DNA of 7,324 bases from JBBSEZ01 sp038239195 (GTDB taxonomy: Bacteria > Planctomycetota > Planctomycetia > Gemmatales > Gemmataceae). The notes under the pieces were generated by a model. That model was not told the DNA's origin. It searched no databases and was given only the letters and a program-made list of their open reading frames with translations. Both the position numbers and the translations under genes were made by a program. The DNA is taken from positions 1 through 7,324 of the forward strand of contig JBBSEZ010000490.1 of NCBI GenBank assembly GCA_038239195.1, read 5' to 3'. Below are positions 1 through 6,100 of this stretch, piece by piece (within the stretch, counting starts at the first letter, position 1; each line of letters begins with the position of its first letter).

Positions 1-40
1 AACGGCAAGCAAGAGGGGGCGCCCCCTCTTGCTTGCCGTT
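1..40. terminator. Perfect 40-base palindrome, probable (bidirectional) transcription terminator
   Basis: The left arm AACGGCAAGCAAGAGGGGGC is followed immediately by its exact reverse complement, giving a 20+20 palindrome with no spacer; as RNA it would fold into a stem of about 18 bp with a 4-base loop. It lies 11 bases past the TGA of the minus-strand sigma-factor gene, where a terminator is expected. Read on the plus strand it is followed by a broken T-rich stretch (TTTCGCGCTTTT), so it could also stop transcription coming from the left. The bases before position 1 are outside the window, so a U-tract for the minus strand cannot be checked. A dispersed palindromic repeat is an alternative. 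Confidence 0.55.
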
Positions 41-51
41 TCGCGCTTTTC

Positions 52-1548
52 TCACATCATCGGCGTGGCGGTCGGCGGCGCCCAGCGGTTCTCGCCGTGA
101 GGGGGAGGGAACATGCTCCCGCCGTCCCAGGAGCCTCGCTCGGGCGGAGGGGTGGTGGCCTCTTCCCTGCCCATCTTCTCGGGCCCGGGGGCGGCCACGA
201 CGGGCCTGGGGGCGGGGACGGGGGCGCCCAGCACCGCGTCGGCGGTGCCACGAGCCCAGTTGAGCCGCTCGGCGCCGGGCAGGTGGGCCAGGAGGGCCTC
301 CTGGATCTTCCGCCACGTCCCCGTCTGCTGCCATGCCTTGAGATAATTCAGGCAGGTCATGCCGCAGCCGCAGCCCATCTCGGCGGGGAGCTCTTCCCAG
401 GGGATCCCGCTCTTGAGCACGAACACGATGCCGGTCAGCACCTTGCGAGGCTCGAGCGGCCTGCGCCCGGGGTGGCGCGAACGGCGCGGCTTCGGCGCCG
501 GCAGCAAGGCCTCGATCTGCTCCCACAGTTCGTCGCTCACCAGGGGCTTGGCCATGTGCGATGCTCCCGATCCGTCCTTCGCTTCCGTGCAGGCGGCGAT
601 CGCCCGAACCGGCGGGCTCGGGTTGCCGCGACACGTCGGCCGATCGTCCCAAACGACCGCGGGGCGCTCGACGGGCGCCCAGCGCCCCACCCCGAGCCCG
701 CCGCCCGCCAGAATCAGCGTCAGCAGCCCGAGGAGCAGCGCCTTCGCTTTGCCGGCGGCCAGCGCCTCGAAGACCGCCTCGCCCAGCGCCACGACCTGCG
801 CCGAGAAGGCGCCGGCGCTGGCCGACTGGCCCGCCAGGAACAGCACCGACGCCCCCATCGTGCAGGCCAGCAGCGCCGGCGGCACGGGCGCCCGGGGCGG
901 CGCGGGCAGTTCGGCGCTGCTGGCCGGGGCACAGCCAGACAGCGTCACGCCGCGCCGTTGGAGGCGCTGGCGCAACAGGGCCTTGGCGCGGGAGAGCCGG
1001 CCGGCGACGGTGCCGCGCGGCCAGCCGAGCGCGCGGGCCGCCTCCTCGTGCGTCTTGCCCTCCAGGTAGCACAGCACGACGGGCGCGCGATACTTGTCGC
1101 CCAGCCGGTTGAGCTCCTCGTCCAGCACCAGGCGCAGGTCGCGCCAGACCGCGTCTTCCTCGGGCAAAACGGTGGCCATGCGCGACACCTGCCTCTCCTC
1201 GCGCTGCCGGCGCGCCGCGGCACCGCGCGCACGCACCGCAGTGTGGTAGGCGACCGTGTAGAGCCAGGGCGCCAGCGGCCCCTCGCGCTGGAGCGAGCCC
1301 GCCTTGCGCAACAGCACCAGGAAGGTGGCCTGAAAGGCGTCCTCGGCGGCGTGATCGTCTCCCAGCACGCGCCGGCACACCCCGAGCACCAGGCCCGCGT
1401 GCCGGCGCAACAATTCCTCGAAGGCGCTCTCGTCGGCCTGGTCCGCGAACCGCGCCAGCAGGGCGCCGTCCGCAGACGCGCCGTCCTCCGGCCCGCCTAC
1501 CAGCTTTCGCAGGTGGCGCAGCACGAGGCGCATCTGTCCGGGTATCAT
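52..1548 (-). CDS. ECF-type RNA polymerase sigma factor fused in frame to the N-terminal part of an IS5-family transposase
   Basis: This 498-residue protein begins as an extracytoplasmic-function sigma factor, which would bind core RNA polymerase and select promoters. Region 2 is at about residues 41-108 (FEELLRRHAGLVLGVCRRVL, then DAEDAFQATFLVLL-like and WLYTVAYHTA) and region 4 at about 134-197 (NRLGDKYRAPVVLCYLEGKT, EEAARALGWPRGTVAGRLSRA, a helix-turn-helix). An Ala-rich stretch (223-262) and one membrane helix (267-288) follow, as in planctomycete ECF proteins with C-terminal extensions. Instead of the usual long extension, residues 332-437 match the IS5-family transposase N-terminus, and 438-498 are a Pro-rich tail I do not recognise. 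The ATG at 1548 is chosen because GGGGAG lies 8 bases upstream (1557-1562). The sigma regions look intact, so the sigma activity is probably retained. The in-frame join may be chance, since stops are rare in such GC-rich DNA. Confidence 0.88.
   Translation of the reverse strand: MIPGQMRLVLRHLRKLVGGPEDGASADGALLARFADQADESAFEELLRRHAGLVLGVCRRVLGDDHAAEDAFQATFLVLLRKAGSLQREGPLAPWLYTVAYHTAVRARGAAARRQREERQVSRMATVLPEEDAVWRDLRLVLDEELNRLGDKYRAPVVLCYLEGKTHEEAARALGWPRGTVAGRLSRAKALLRQRLQRRGVTLSGCAPASSAELPAPPRAPVPPALLACTMGASVLFLAGQSASAGAFSAQVVALGEAVFEALAAGKAKALLLGLLTLILAGGGLGVGRWAPVERPAVVWDDRPTCRGNPSPPVRAIAACTEAKDGSGASHMAKPLVSDELWEQIEALLPAPKPRRSRHPGRRPLEPRKVLTGIVFVLKSGIPWEELPAEMGCGCGMTCLNYLKAWQQTGTWRKIQEALLAHLPGAERLNWARGTADAVLGAPVPAPRPVVAAPGPEKMGREEATTPPPERGSWDGGSMFPPPHGENRWAPPTATPMM
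238..555 (-). mobile_element. IS5-family transposase fragment (DUF4096-type N-terminal domain), truncated
   Basis: From the internal ATG at 555 the frame reads MAKPLVSDELWEQIEALLP, then GRRPLEPRKVLTGIVFVLKS, GIPWEELPAEMGCGCGMTCL and a W..TG.W..I...LL segment. This is the conserved N-terminal domain of IS5-family (IS427/IS1031-like) transposases. Similarity ends near ADA (residue 437 of the fusion), about where the first catalytic Asp of the DDE domain would be; the catalytic half is absent, so the fragment cannot transpose. GGGAG (564-568) sits 8 bases before this ATG, consistent with it having been the transposase's own start. I found no matching terminal inverted repeats between about 590-680 and 41-130, so the element boundaries are unknown. 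It lies wholly inside the sigma-factor reading frame. Confidence 0.8.
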
Positions 1549-1579
1549 CGGGCTCGCTCCCCTTCCAGGACGGTCTACC

Positions 1580-1609
1580 TACATACAGTCCCGCTCGGCC
1601 CGAACGCAG
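1580..1609 (-). promoter_or_regulatory. Candidate promoter of the ECF sigma-factor gene
   Basis: Read on the minus strand, CTGCGT (1609-1604) is followed after 18 bases by TATGTA (1585-1580), preceded by TG as in an extended -10. The match to sigma-70 consensus is weak in the -35. Support comes from the same -35 surroundings (TGCGTTC then GGCCG) upstream of the other minus-strand gene. The start codon lies about 30 bases downstream of the -10. Confidence 0.35.
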
Positions 1610-1792
1610 ACACTTTCTTTTCAAATGACGCGGGGCGATACGGGACGCGCGTTCACTGTGCAAACGAACGAGCGCCGCCCTTCTAACAGGGCTTTCGGCG
1701 GAGGAGGGCTCAGATTGTGTGAAGGCGCGAGAAGGGAAGACTTTCTTGGAGCTCGGCGCGTTTATCGCCGCTTTCTTTTCTTCCTCGCGGAG

Positions 1793-1824
1793 AAAAAAAG
1801 ACAAAAGCGGTGATGAATCACCGC
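1793..1824 (-). terminator. Rho-independent terminator of the DUF4870 gene
   Basis: On the minus strand GCGGTGATTCATCACCGC (1824-1807) folds into a 7-bp stem with a 4-base loop and is followed directly by TTTTGTCTTTTTTT (1806-1793). A stem followed by a U-tract is the classical intrinsic terminator. It lies 60 bases after the TGA at 1884. The plus strand has no U-tract on the other side, so it acts in the minus direction only. Confidence 0.8.
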
Positions 1825-1837
1825 AGTCCAAACTTCA

Positions 1838-1866
1838 CGCGCCGGCAAGGCGACCTTGCCGGCGCG
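1838..1866 (-). repeat. GC-rich hairpin upstream of the terminator
   Basis: CGCGCCGGCAAGG (1838-1850) and its exact complement CCTTGCCGGCGCG (1854-1866) form a 13-bp stem with a 3-base loop. It sits between the stop codon of the DUF4870 gene and the U-tract terminator, so the transcript end carries two stems in tandem. It may block 3' exonucleases or assist termination; it has no U-tract of its own. Confidence 0.7.
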
Positions 1867-1883
1867 GCGAGCTCGCGGTCCGA

Positions 1884-2702
1884 TCACTTGATGAACTGCT
1901 TGACCATCGGCATCTTGTACCACTGCCCGCCCTTGGCCTTGAAGGCGGCCAGCAGCAGAAAGATCGTCGCCACTGCGTTGAGGACGAACGCGATAAAGCC
2001 TCCGAAAAGAGCAATCCCCCAGCCGATCCAGTACATCTCGGCAACCATGAGGCCACCGCCTAAACCGCCGAAGATGACACCCAGAAGGACCGTGATCAGG
2101 AAGAACGTGATGCACGCGTTCAGCCACTGCTTGCCGTGGTAATCGACGAACTTCGACTCCTTCCGCTTCATCATCCAGATCACGATCGGCCCGATCGCGC
2201 CGACCACGAAGCCCGACAGGTACAGCAGCATCGCCATCGTCCGCTCGCTGTCCTCCGTCGGCCCCGACGGCACCACCTGCCCCTTGCCCTTCTTCTTCGG
2301 GCGGTCGTCCTCGTCCTCGTCGAGGTCTTCGAGGTCGTCCTCGACCTTGCCCTTCGCGATGGCCTTGCTCTTGCGCGGCGGTTCGTCGGTGAAGTCCTCG
2401 ACGTCGTCGGCCACCTTGGCCTTGGCCTTGCCCTTGCGCGGCGGCTCGTCGGTGAAGTCGTCGATCTCGTCGATCTCCTCGACCTTCGGCTTGGACTTGG
2501 CGGGCTTGCGCGGCGGGGGCGCGTCGTCGAGGTCTTCGAACGAGTCTTCGACCGGGGCCGGTTTCTTGACGGCGGCCGCGGCGGCCGGGGCCTTGATCAG
2601 GATGGGGGTGCCACAACCGGGGCACTTGACCGTCTTGCCGACCAGGCCCTCGGGGGCCTTCAGCTTGGCGTTGCAGGACGGACACGGAACGGTGATCGGC
2701 AT
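1884..2702 (-). CDS. Zinc-ribbon and DUF4870 domain membrane protein
   Basis: This 272-residue protein opens with a zinc ribbon (C7, C10, C27, C30; CPSC and CPGC, CX2C-X16-CX2C), followed by an Ala/Pro segment and a strongly charged linker (about 50-145) built of repeated units such as DDFTDEPPRK. The C-terminal part (about 152-262) resembles DUF4870, a small Tic20-like membrane domain: TM helices at roughly 155-177, 193-217 and 226-252, with the family's typical V-DYHGKQWLNA segment between the first two. The function of DUF4870 is not established; the zinc ribbon probably faces the cytoplasm. The ATG at 2702 is preferred over the GTG four codons upstream (2714), because that GTG overlaps the GAGG ribosome-binding site (2709-2712), spaced 6 bases from the ATG. 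It has its own promoter candidate and a clear terminator, so it is probably monocistronic. Confidence 0.87.
   Translation of the reverse strand: MPITVPCPSCNAKLKAPEGLVGKTVKCPGCGTPILIKAPAAAAAVKKPAPVEDSFEDLDDAPPPRKPAKSKPKVEEIDEIDDFTDEPPRKGKAKAKVADDVEDFTDEPPRKSKAIAKGKVEDDLEDLDEDEDDRPKKKGKGQVVPSGPTEDSERTMAMLLYLSGFVVGAIGPIVIWMMKRKESKFVDYHGKQWLNACITFFLITVLLGVIFGGLGGGLMVAEMYWIGWGIALFGGFIAFVLNAVATIFLLLAAFKAKGGQWYKMPMVKQFIK
2370..2464 (-). repeat. Tandem coding repeat in the DUF4870 protein linker
   Basis: Two 32-base copies, 2370-2401 and 2433-2464, are identical at 30 of 32 positions and lie 63 bases (21 codons) apart. Each encodes the DFTDEPPRK core. Degenerate versions flank them in the protein: residues 54-80 (FEDLDDAPPPRK) before and 125-142 (EDLDEDEDDRPKKKG) after. 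The unit is an acidic patch, then PPRK, then a Lys/Ala-rich stretch, so charge alternates along the linker. Confidence 0.8.
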
Positions 2703-2708
2703 GGCATA

Positions 2709-2712
2709 CCTC
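2709..2712 (-). promoter_or_regulatory. Ribosome-binding site deciding the DUF4870 start
   Basis: GAGG on the minus strand, 6 bases before the ATG at 2702. It overlaps the alternative GTG start at 2714, which argues against that upstream start. Confidence 0.65.
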
Positions 2713-2802
2713 ACTGGCAGCCGACGGGAGTGGGACGAAACGCCCGCTGTCCACGGGGGGGAGGGAAGGGGCCCGGATTACGCGAGGCCTTACTTACGCA
2801 TC

Positions 2803-2831
2803 AATGTAGACGCTCCGCGGCCGGAACGCAA
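2803..2831 (-). promoter_or_regulatory. Candidate promoter of the DUF4870 gene
   Basis: On the minus strand TTGCGT (2831-2826) is followed after 17 bases by TACATT (2808-2803), a fair sigma-70-like pair in otherwise GC-rich DNA. It would give a 5' leader of about 95 bases. The -35 surroundings are nearly identical to those upstream of the sigma-factor gene. Confidence 0.42.
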
Positions 2832-2921
2832 CGGGCGCAGTCTGGGATAAATGTGCGGGCCCGAAAAATCGTGGCAATCCCCGCCTCAGGCCCTTCCTTT
2901 GGCGTCCGCGCCGGAATTTGG

Positions 2922-2951
2922 TTGACGCACTCCCCCCGCGCTCGCCAGAAT
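2922..2951 (+). promoter_or_regulatory. Candidate promoter of the TPR gene
   Basis: TTGACG (2922-2927) and CAGAAT (2946-2951) are separated by 18 bases; the -35 matches five of six consensus bases and the -10 four of six. It would start transcription near 2958 and leave a leader of about 215 bases before the ATG at 3175. Confidence 0.45.
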
Positions 2952-2958
2952 GGGGGGA
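2931..2958. repeat. Inverted repeat spanning the -10 of the TPR promoter
   Basis: TCCCCCC (2931-2937) and GGGGGGA (2952-2958) are perfect 7-base complements separated by 14 bases that include the proposed -10. It could be an operator-like site or simply a G/C-run coincidence in GC-rich DNA. Confidence 0.35.
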
Positions 2959-3159
2959 CGATCAGGCGAGCCGACGGCAACGATGCCCGCGGCCCGCCGA
3001 CGCGCTCGGCCCCGCCTTCCTCCCGACCGCACCCGCGCGAGCGAACGACCCCTCGCCCGAACCAGCCCCCGAAATTGCGAAACGATTCCCCGCGCGTCTC
3101 GTCGGACTATCAGCCTTGCCGCCCGGACGTGCCGCGACCTTCCACCTACGAACTCACCC

Positions 3160-3164
3160 GGAGG
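3160..3164 (+). promoter_or_regulatory. Ribosome-binding site of the TPR gene
   Basis: GGAGG lies 10 bases before the ATG at 3175. Together with the signal peptide that begins at this ATG it fixes the start; no comparable site precedes the upstream in-frame ATG at 2950. Confidence 0.65.
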
Positions 3165-3174
3165 CAACTCGTTC

Positions 3175-6100
3175 ATGCCAGCCCCCGCTCTCCGCTGCCT
3201 CGTCCTCGCCCTGACGTTGGCCCTCGCCTCCCTCACCGGCTTCGCCGCCGCCCAGGTCACGCCCGAGCAGGCCGCCGGCATGCTCCTGGCCAGCTCGCGC
3301 CGGGCCTACAACGAGAAGAACTATCCGTTCGCCGCGGCGCGCTTCCGCGAGTTCCTGAGCAAGTACCCCGGCCACAAGGAGCTCCACTCCGCGCGCTTCG
3401 GCCTGGCCCTCTGCCTGGTCGAGGGCCCCGAGCGCGATTACGACAAGGCGCTCGAACAACTCAACCAGCTCACCGGCAACAAGGCGCTGCCCGAGCAGCC
3501 CTTCGCGCTTTACTACGCCGGCCTCTGCCGCCGCGCCCAGGGCACCAAGGCCCTCGAGCTTGCCCTCGCCCGACCCGCCGAGGCCAACAACCACCGCAAC
3601 ACGGCCCGCCAGCGCTTCGAGGAGGCCGCCAAACAGTTCGACGACGCGGCCCTCGCCTTCGCCGAGCGCGCGAAGGACAAAAAGGAGCCGGCAAAGGGCT
3701 TGCTCGTCGAACAAGAGTGGTTCGCCCGCTCGCGCTGCGACCGGGCCGAGATGCTCTTGCGCCTGCGCAAGGCGAAAGAGGCCCGCGCCGCGGTCGAGCC
3801 GGTCGTCGCCGACAAGAAACTGGCCGCGAGCCGCTACCGGGGGCTGGCCCTCTACTACCACGGCTTCGGCGCCTTCCTCATGAGCGACCACATGGCCGCC
3901 GGCCGGTCGCTCGGGCAACTCGCCCCCTTCCGCGACCCGGTGTTCGGCACGCACGCCCGCTACCTGCTGGCCCGCATCCATCACCTCGACACCAGGCTCG
4001 ACGAGCGCGAGGAAGCACGCACCCACTACCAGGGCGTGCTCAAGGACCACGAGGCCTTCAAGAAGGCCGCCGTCGAGTCCCTGCGTCAGCCTCACCTCTT
4101 CAAGAACGACCCCGAAGAGAAGGCCAGGCTCGAGCGCCTGGCGAAGGGCGCGGTGCCCGATCACGTCGCCCGCGCCACCTTCTTCCTCGGCGTGCTCCAG
4201 TACGAGGACGGCCGATTCGGCGAGGCCCACCAGCACTTCAAGACGTTCGCCGAGAAGTATCCCTCCTCCTCGCTCGTGCCGGAGGCCCGGCTCCGCCAGG
4301 GGTTCTGCTCCGTGAAGCTCCAGCAGTTCGACGCCGCCCTGAAAATGCTCCAGCCGCTCGCCGACAAGAACCTGCTCCTCGCCGATCAGGCCCTGTTGTG
4401 GATCGGCAAGGCGCAGGTGGGCCAGGCCGACCCCAAGAAGCCCGACAGTTACAAGAGCGCCATCGAGACGTTCCGCAAGGCCGCCGACAAGGCCAACCAG
4501 CGCGCCACGAGCAACCCGCCCGACCCGGGCGGCAAACAGCGGCGCGGCGAGGCGCTGGTGGAACTGGCCGAGGCCCAGCAGTTCGCCCGGCAGTTCAAGG
4601 ACGCCGCGAGCACCTACAACCAGGTGCTCAACGAGAAGTTGCTGCCGGGGCGCGACGAAGAAACGATGCAACACCTCGCCGCCGCCTGGCAGCTCGCGGG
4701 CGATTACAACGAGTCGGACAAGGTGTGCGTCAAGTTCGGCACCGCGCACCCCAAAAGCACTCTGCTCCCGGCGGTGCTATTCCGCCACGCCGAGAACGCC
4801 TACTTCATGGCGCTGGCAGCGGAGAAACTGCCCAACCCGGCCGACCGGGCGCGCGACACGAAGAAGCACAACGACGAGGCGATCAAGCGCTACAAGGCGG
4901 TGATCGAGAAGTTCCCGGAGCTGGCGCAGGTCAACCTCGCCCGTTACGGGCTCGGGATGGCGCATTATCGCAAGGGCGAGCTCGACGAGGCGCGGAAGGT
5001 GCTCGAGGCGATCCCCGCCACGGAGCGCAACAACGAGCTGGCCGTCGTATCGTATCAGCTTGCCGACGTGCTGATCCGCCAGGCCCCGGCGCGGGCCGAC
5101 GACGCCGTGACGGCCGGCAAGATCGAGGAGGGAATGAAGGGCGCCGGCGACCTGCTCGAGGCGTTCCTCGGCAGCTCGGCCGACAGCCCCCAGGCCCCCG
5201 ACGCGCTGCTCAAGCTCGGCTACTGCCACGTTCGGCTGGCCGCCCTCCAGGCCCAGCCCGCCGAGAAGGCCAAGGCGCTGGCGGCGGCGCGCGCCGCCTA
5301 CGAGAAGCTCCAGCAGCGCTTCCCCAAACACGACCTCTTGCCCCAGGCCAAGTTCGAGCGCGCCAAGGTGCTCGCCCAGCAAAACGACTTCGGCGGGGCC
5401 ATTGGCGAACTGCGGAACTTCACCAAGGAGCCCCTGAGCAAGTCGTCCATCGCCCCGATGGCGCTGCTCCACCTCGGCACGCTCCACCGCACCCAGAACC
5501 AGCCCGCCGAGGCCGTGAAGGTGCTGGCCGAGTGCCGCAAGGAGCACGAGGTCGACCTGGCGAAAGACGCCTCGCGCTCGCGCTGGGTGTCGCTCTTGAA
5601 GTATCACCATGCCGTCGCCCTTCGCGAGGCGGGCAAGTTGACCGAGGCGAGCGCCCTGTTCGCCCAGGTGGCCCAGGCCCATCCCGACCGGCCCGAGGCG
5701 TGGGAGTCGGCCCTGCGCGGCGGGCAGTGCATGAAGGACGTCGCCGAGAAGCGGATCGCCGATGGCGAGCGGAAGATGGCCGCGTCGGGGCTCAAGCCCG
5801 AGCAGCGCACGGCCGCGGAGAACGAGCGCAACGCCGGGCTCACCGCGCTCCGCGACGCGGCGAACTACCTGGCCAACCAGTCGAACGCCCTGAAAGCGCG
5901 CAAGGTGGAGGACGATCAGGCGAAGGCGCAGGCCCGGGCGCGGGCCCGCATGCTCTACGAGGCGGCGTGGGCCCACCGCACCATTGCCGAGCGCGAGGTG
6001 AACAAGGCGCGGCAGAAGGTGCGGCTCGACCGCTGGCAAAAGCGGAGGGACGAGGTCGCCAAGATGGTCCCGCCGGGGCAGCCGGTGCCGTTCGTCGCGC

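Larger units (their letters stand above)
1563..1883. other. Intergenic region between two minus-strand genes
   Basis: This stretch of about 320 bases holds the presumed promoter of the sigma-factor gene at its left side (about 1580-1609) and the tandem hairpins and terminator of the upstream DUF4870 gene at its right side (1793-1866). The middle (about 1620-1790) is less GC-rich than the surroundings. I see no convincing gene in it; the short plus-strand frames here lack recognisable protein features. Confidence 0.6.
2703..3174. other. Divergent control region between the DUF4870 and TPR genes
   Basis: These 472 bases separate two genes transcribed away from each other. They hold one promoter candidate for each direction (2803-2831 minus; 2922-2951 plus), a G/C inverted repeat over the plus-strand -10, and a long presumed 5' leader (about 2959-3174). 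The frame of the TPR gene stays open back to 2950, but that ATG lies within the promoter -10, the translated segment is Arg/Pro-rich without family features, and a proper signal peptide starts only at 3175. Confidence 0.6.

Noticed and set aside
41..680. Terminal inverted repeats and target-site duplication of the IS5 fragment
   Set aside because: I compared the likely left end (590-680) with the region beyond the fragment (41-130) and saw no convincing inverted match, so no element ends are claimed.
97..1686. Plus-strand open frame of 529 codons opposite the sigma-factor gene
   Set aside because: It is antisense to a recognisable ECF sigma factor and shows only Arg/Ala/Gly-rich composition.
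1625..1813. Short plus-strand frame between the two minus-strand genes
   Set aside because: It covers promoter and terminator sequence of the flanking genes and ends in the complement of the U-tract; no protein features.
2950..3174. Extension of the TPR protein to the ATG at 2950
   Set aside because: That ATG overlaps the proposed -10 element, has no ribosome-binding site, and would bury the signal peptide behind 75 Arg/Pro-rich residues.
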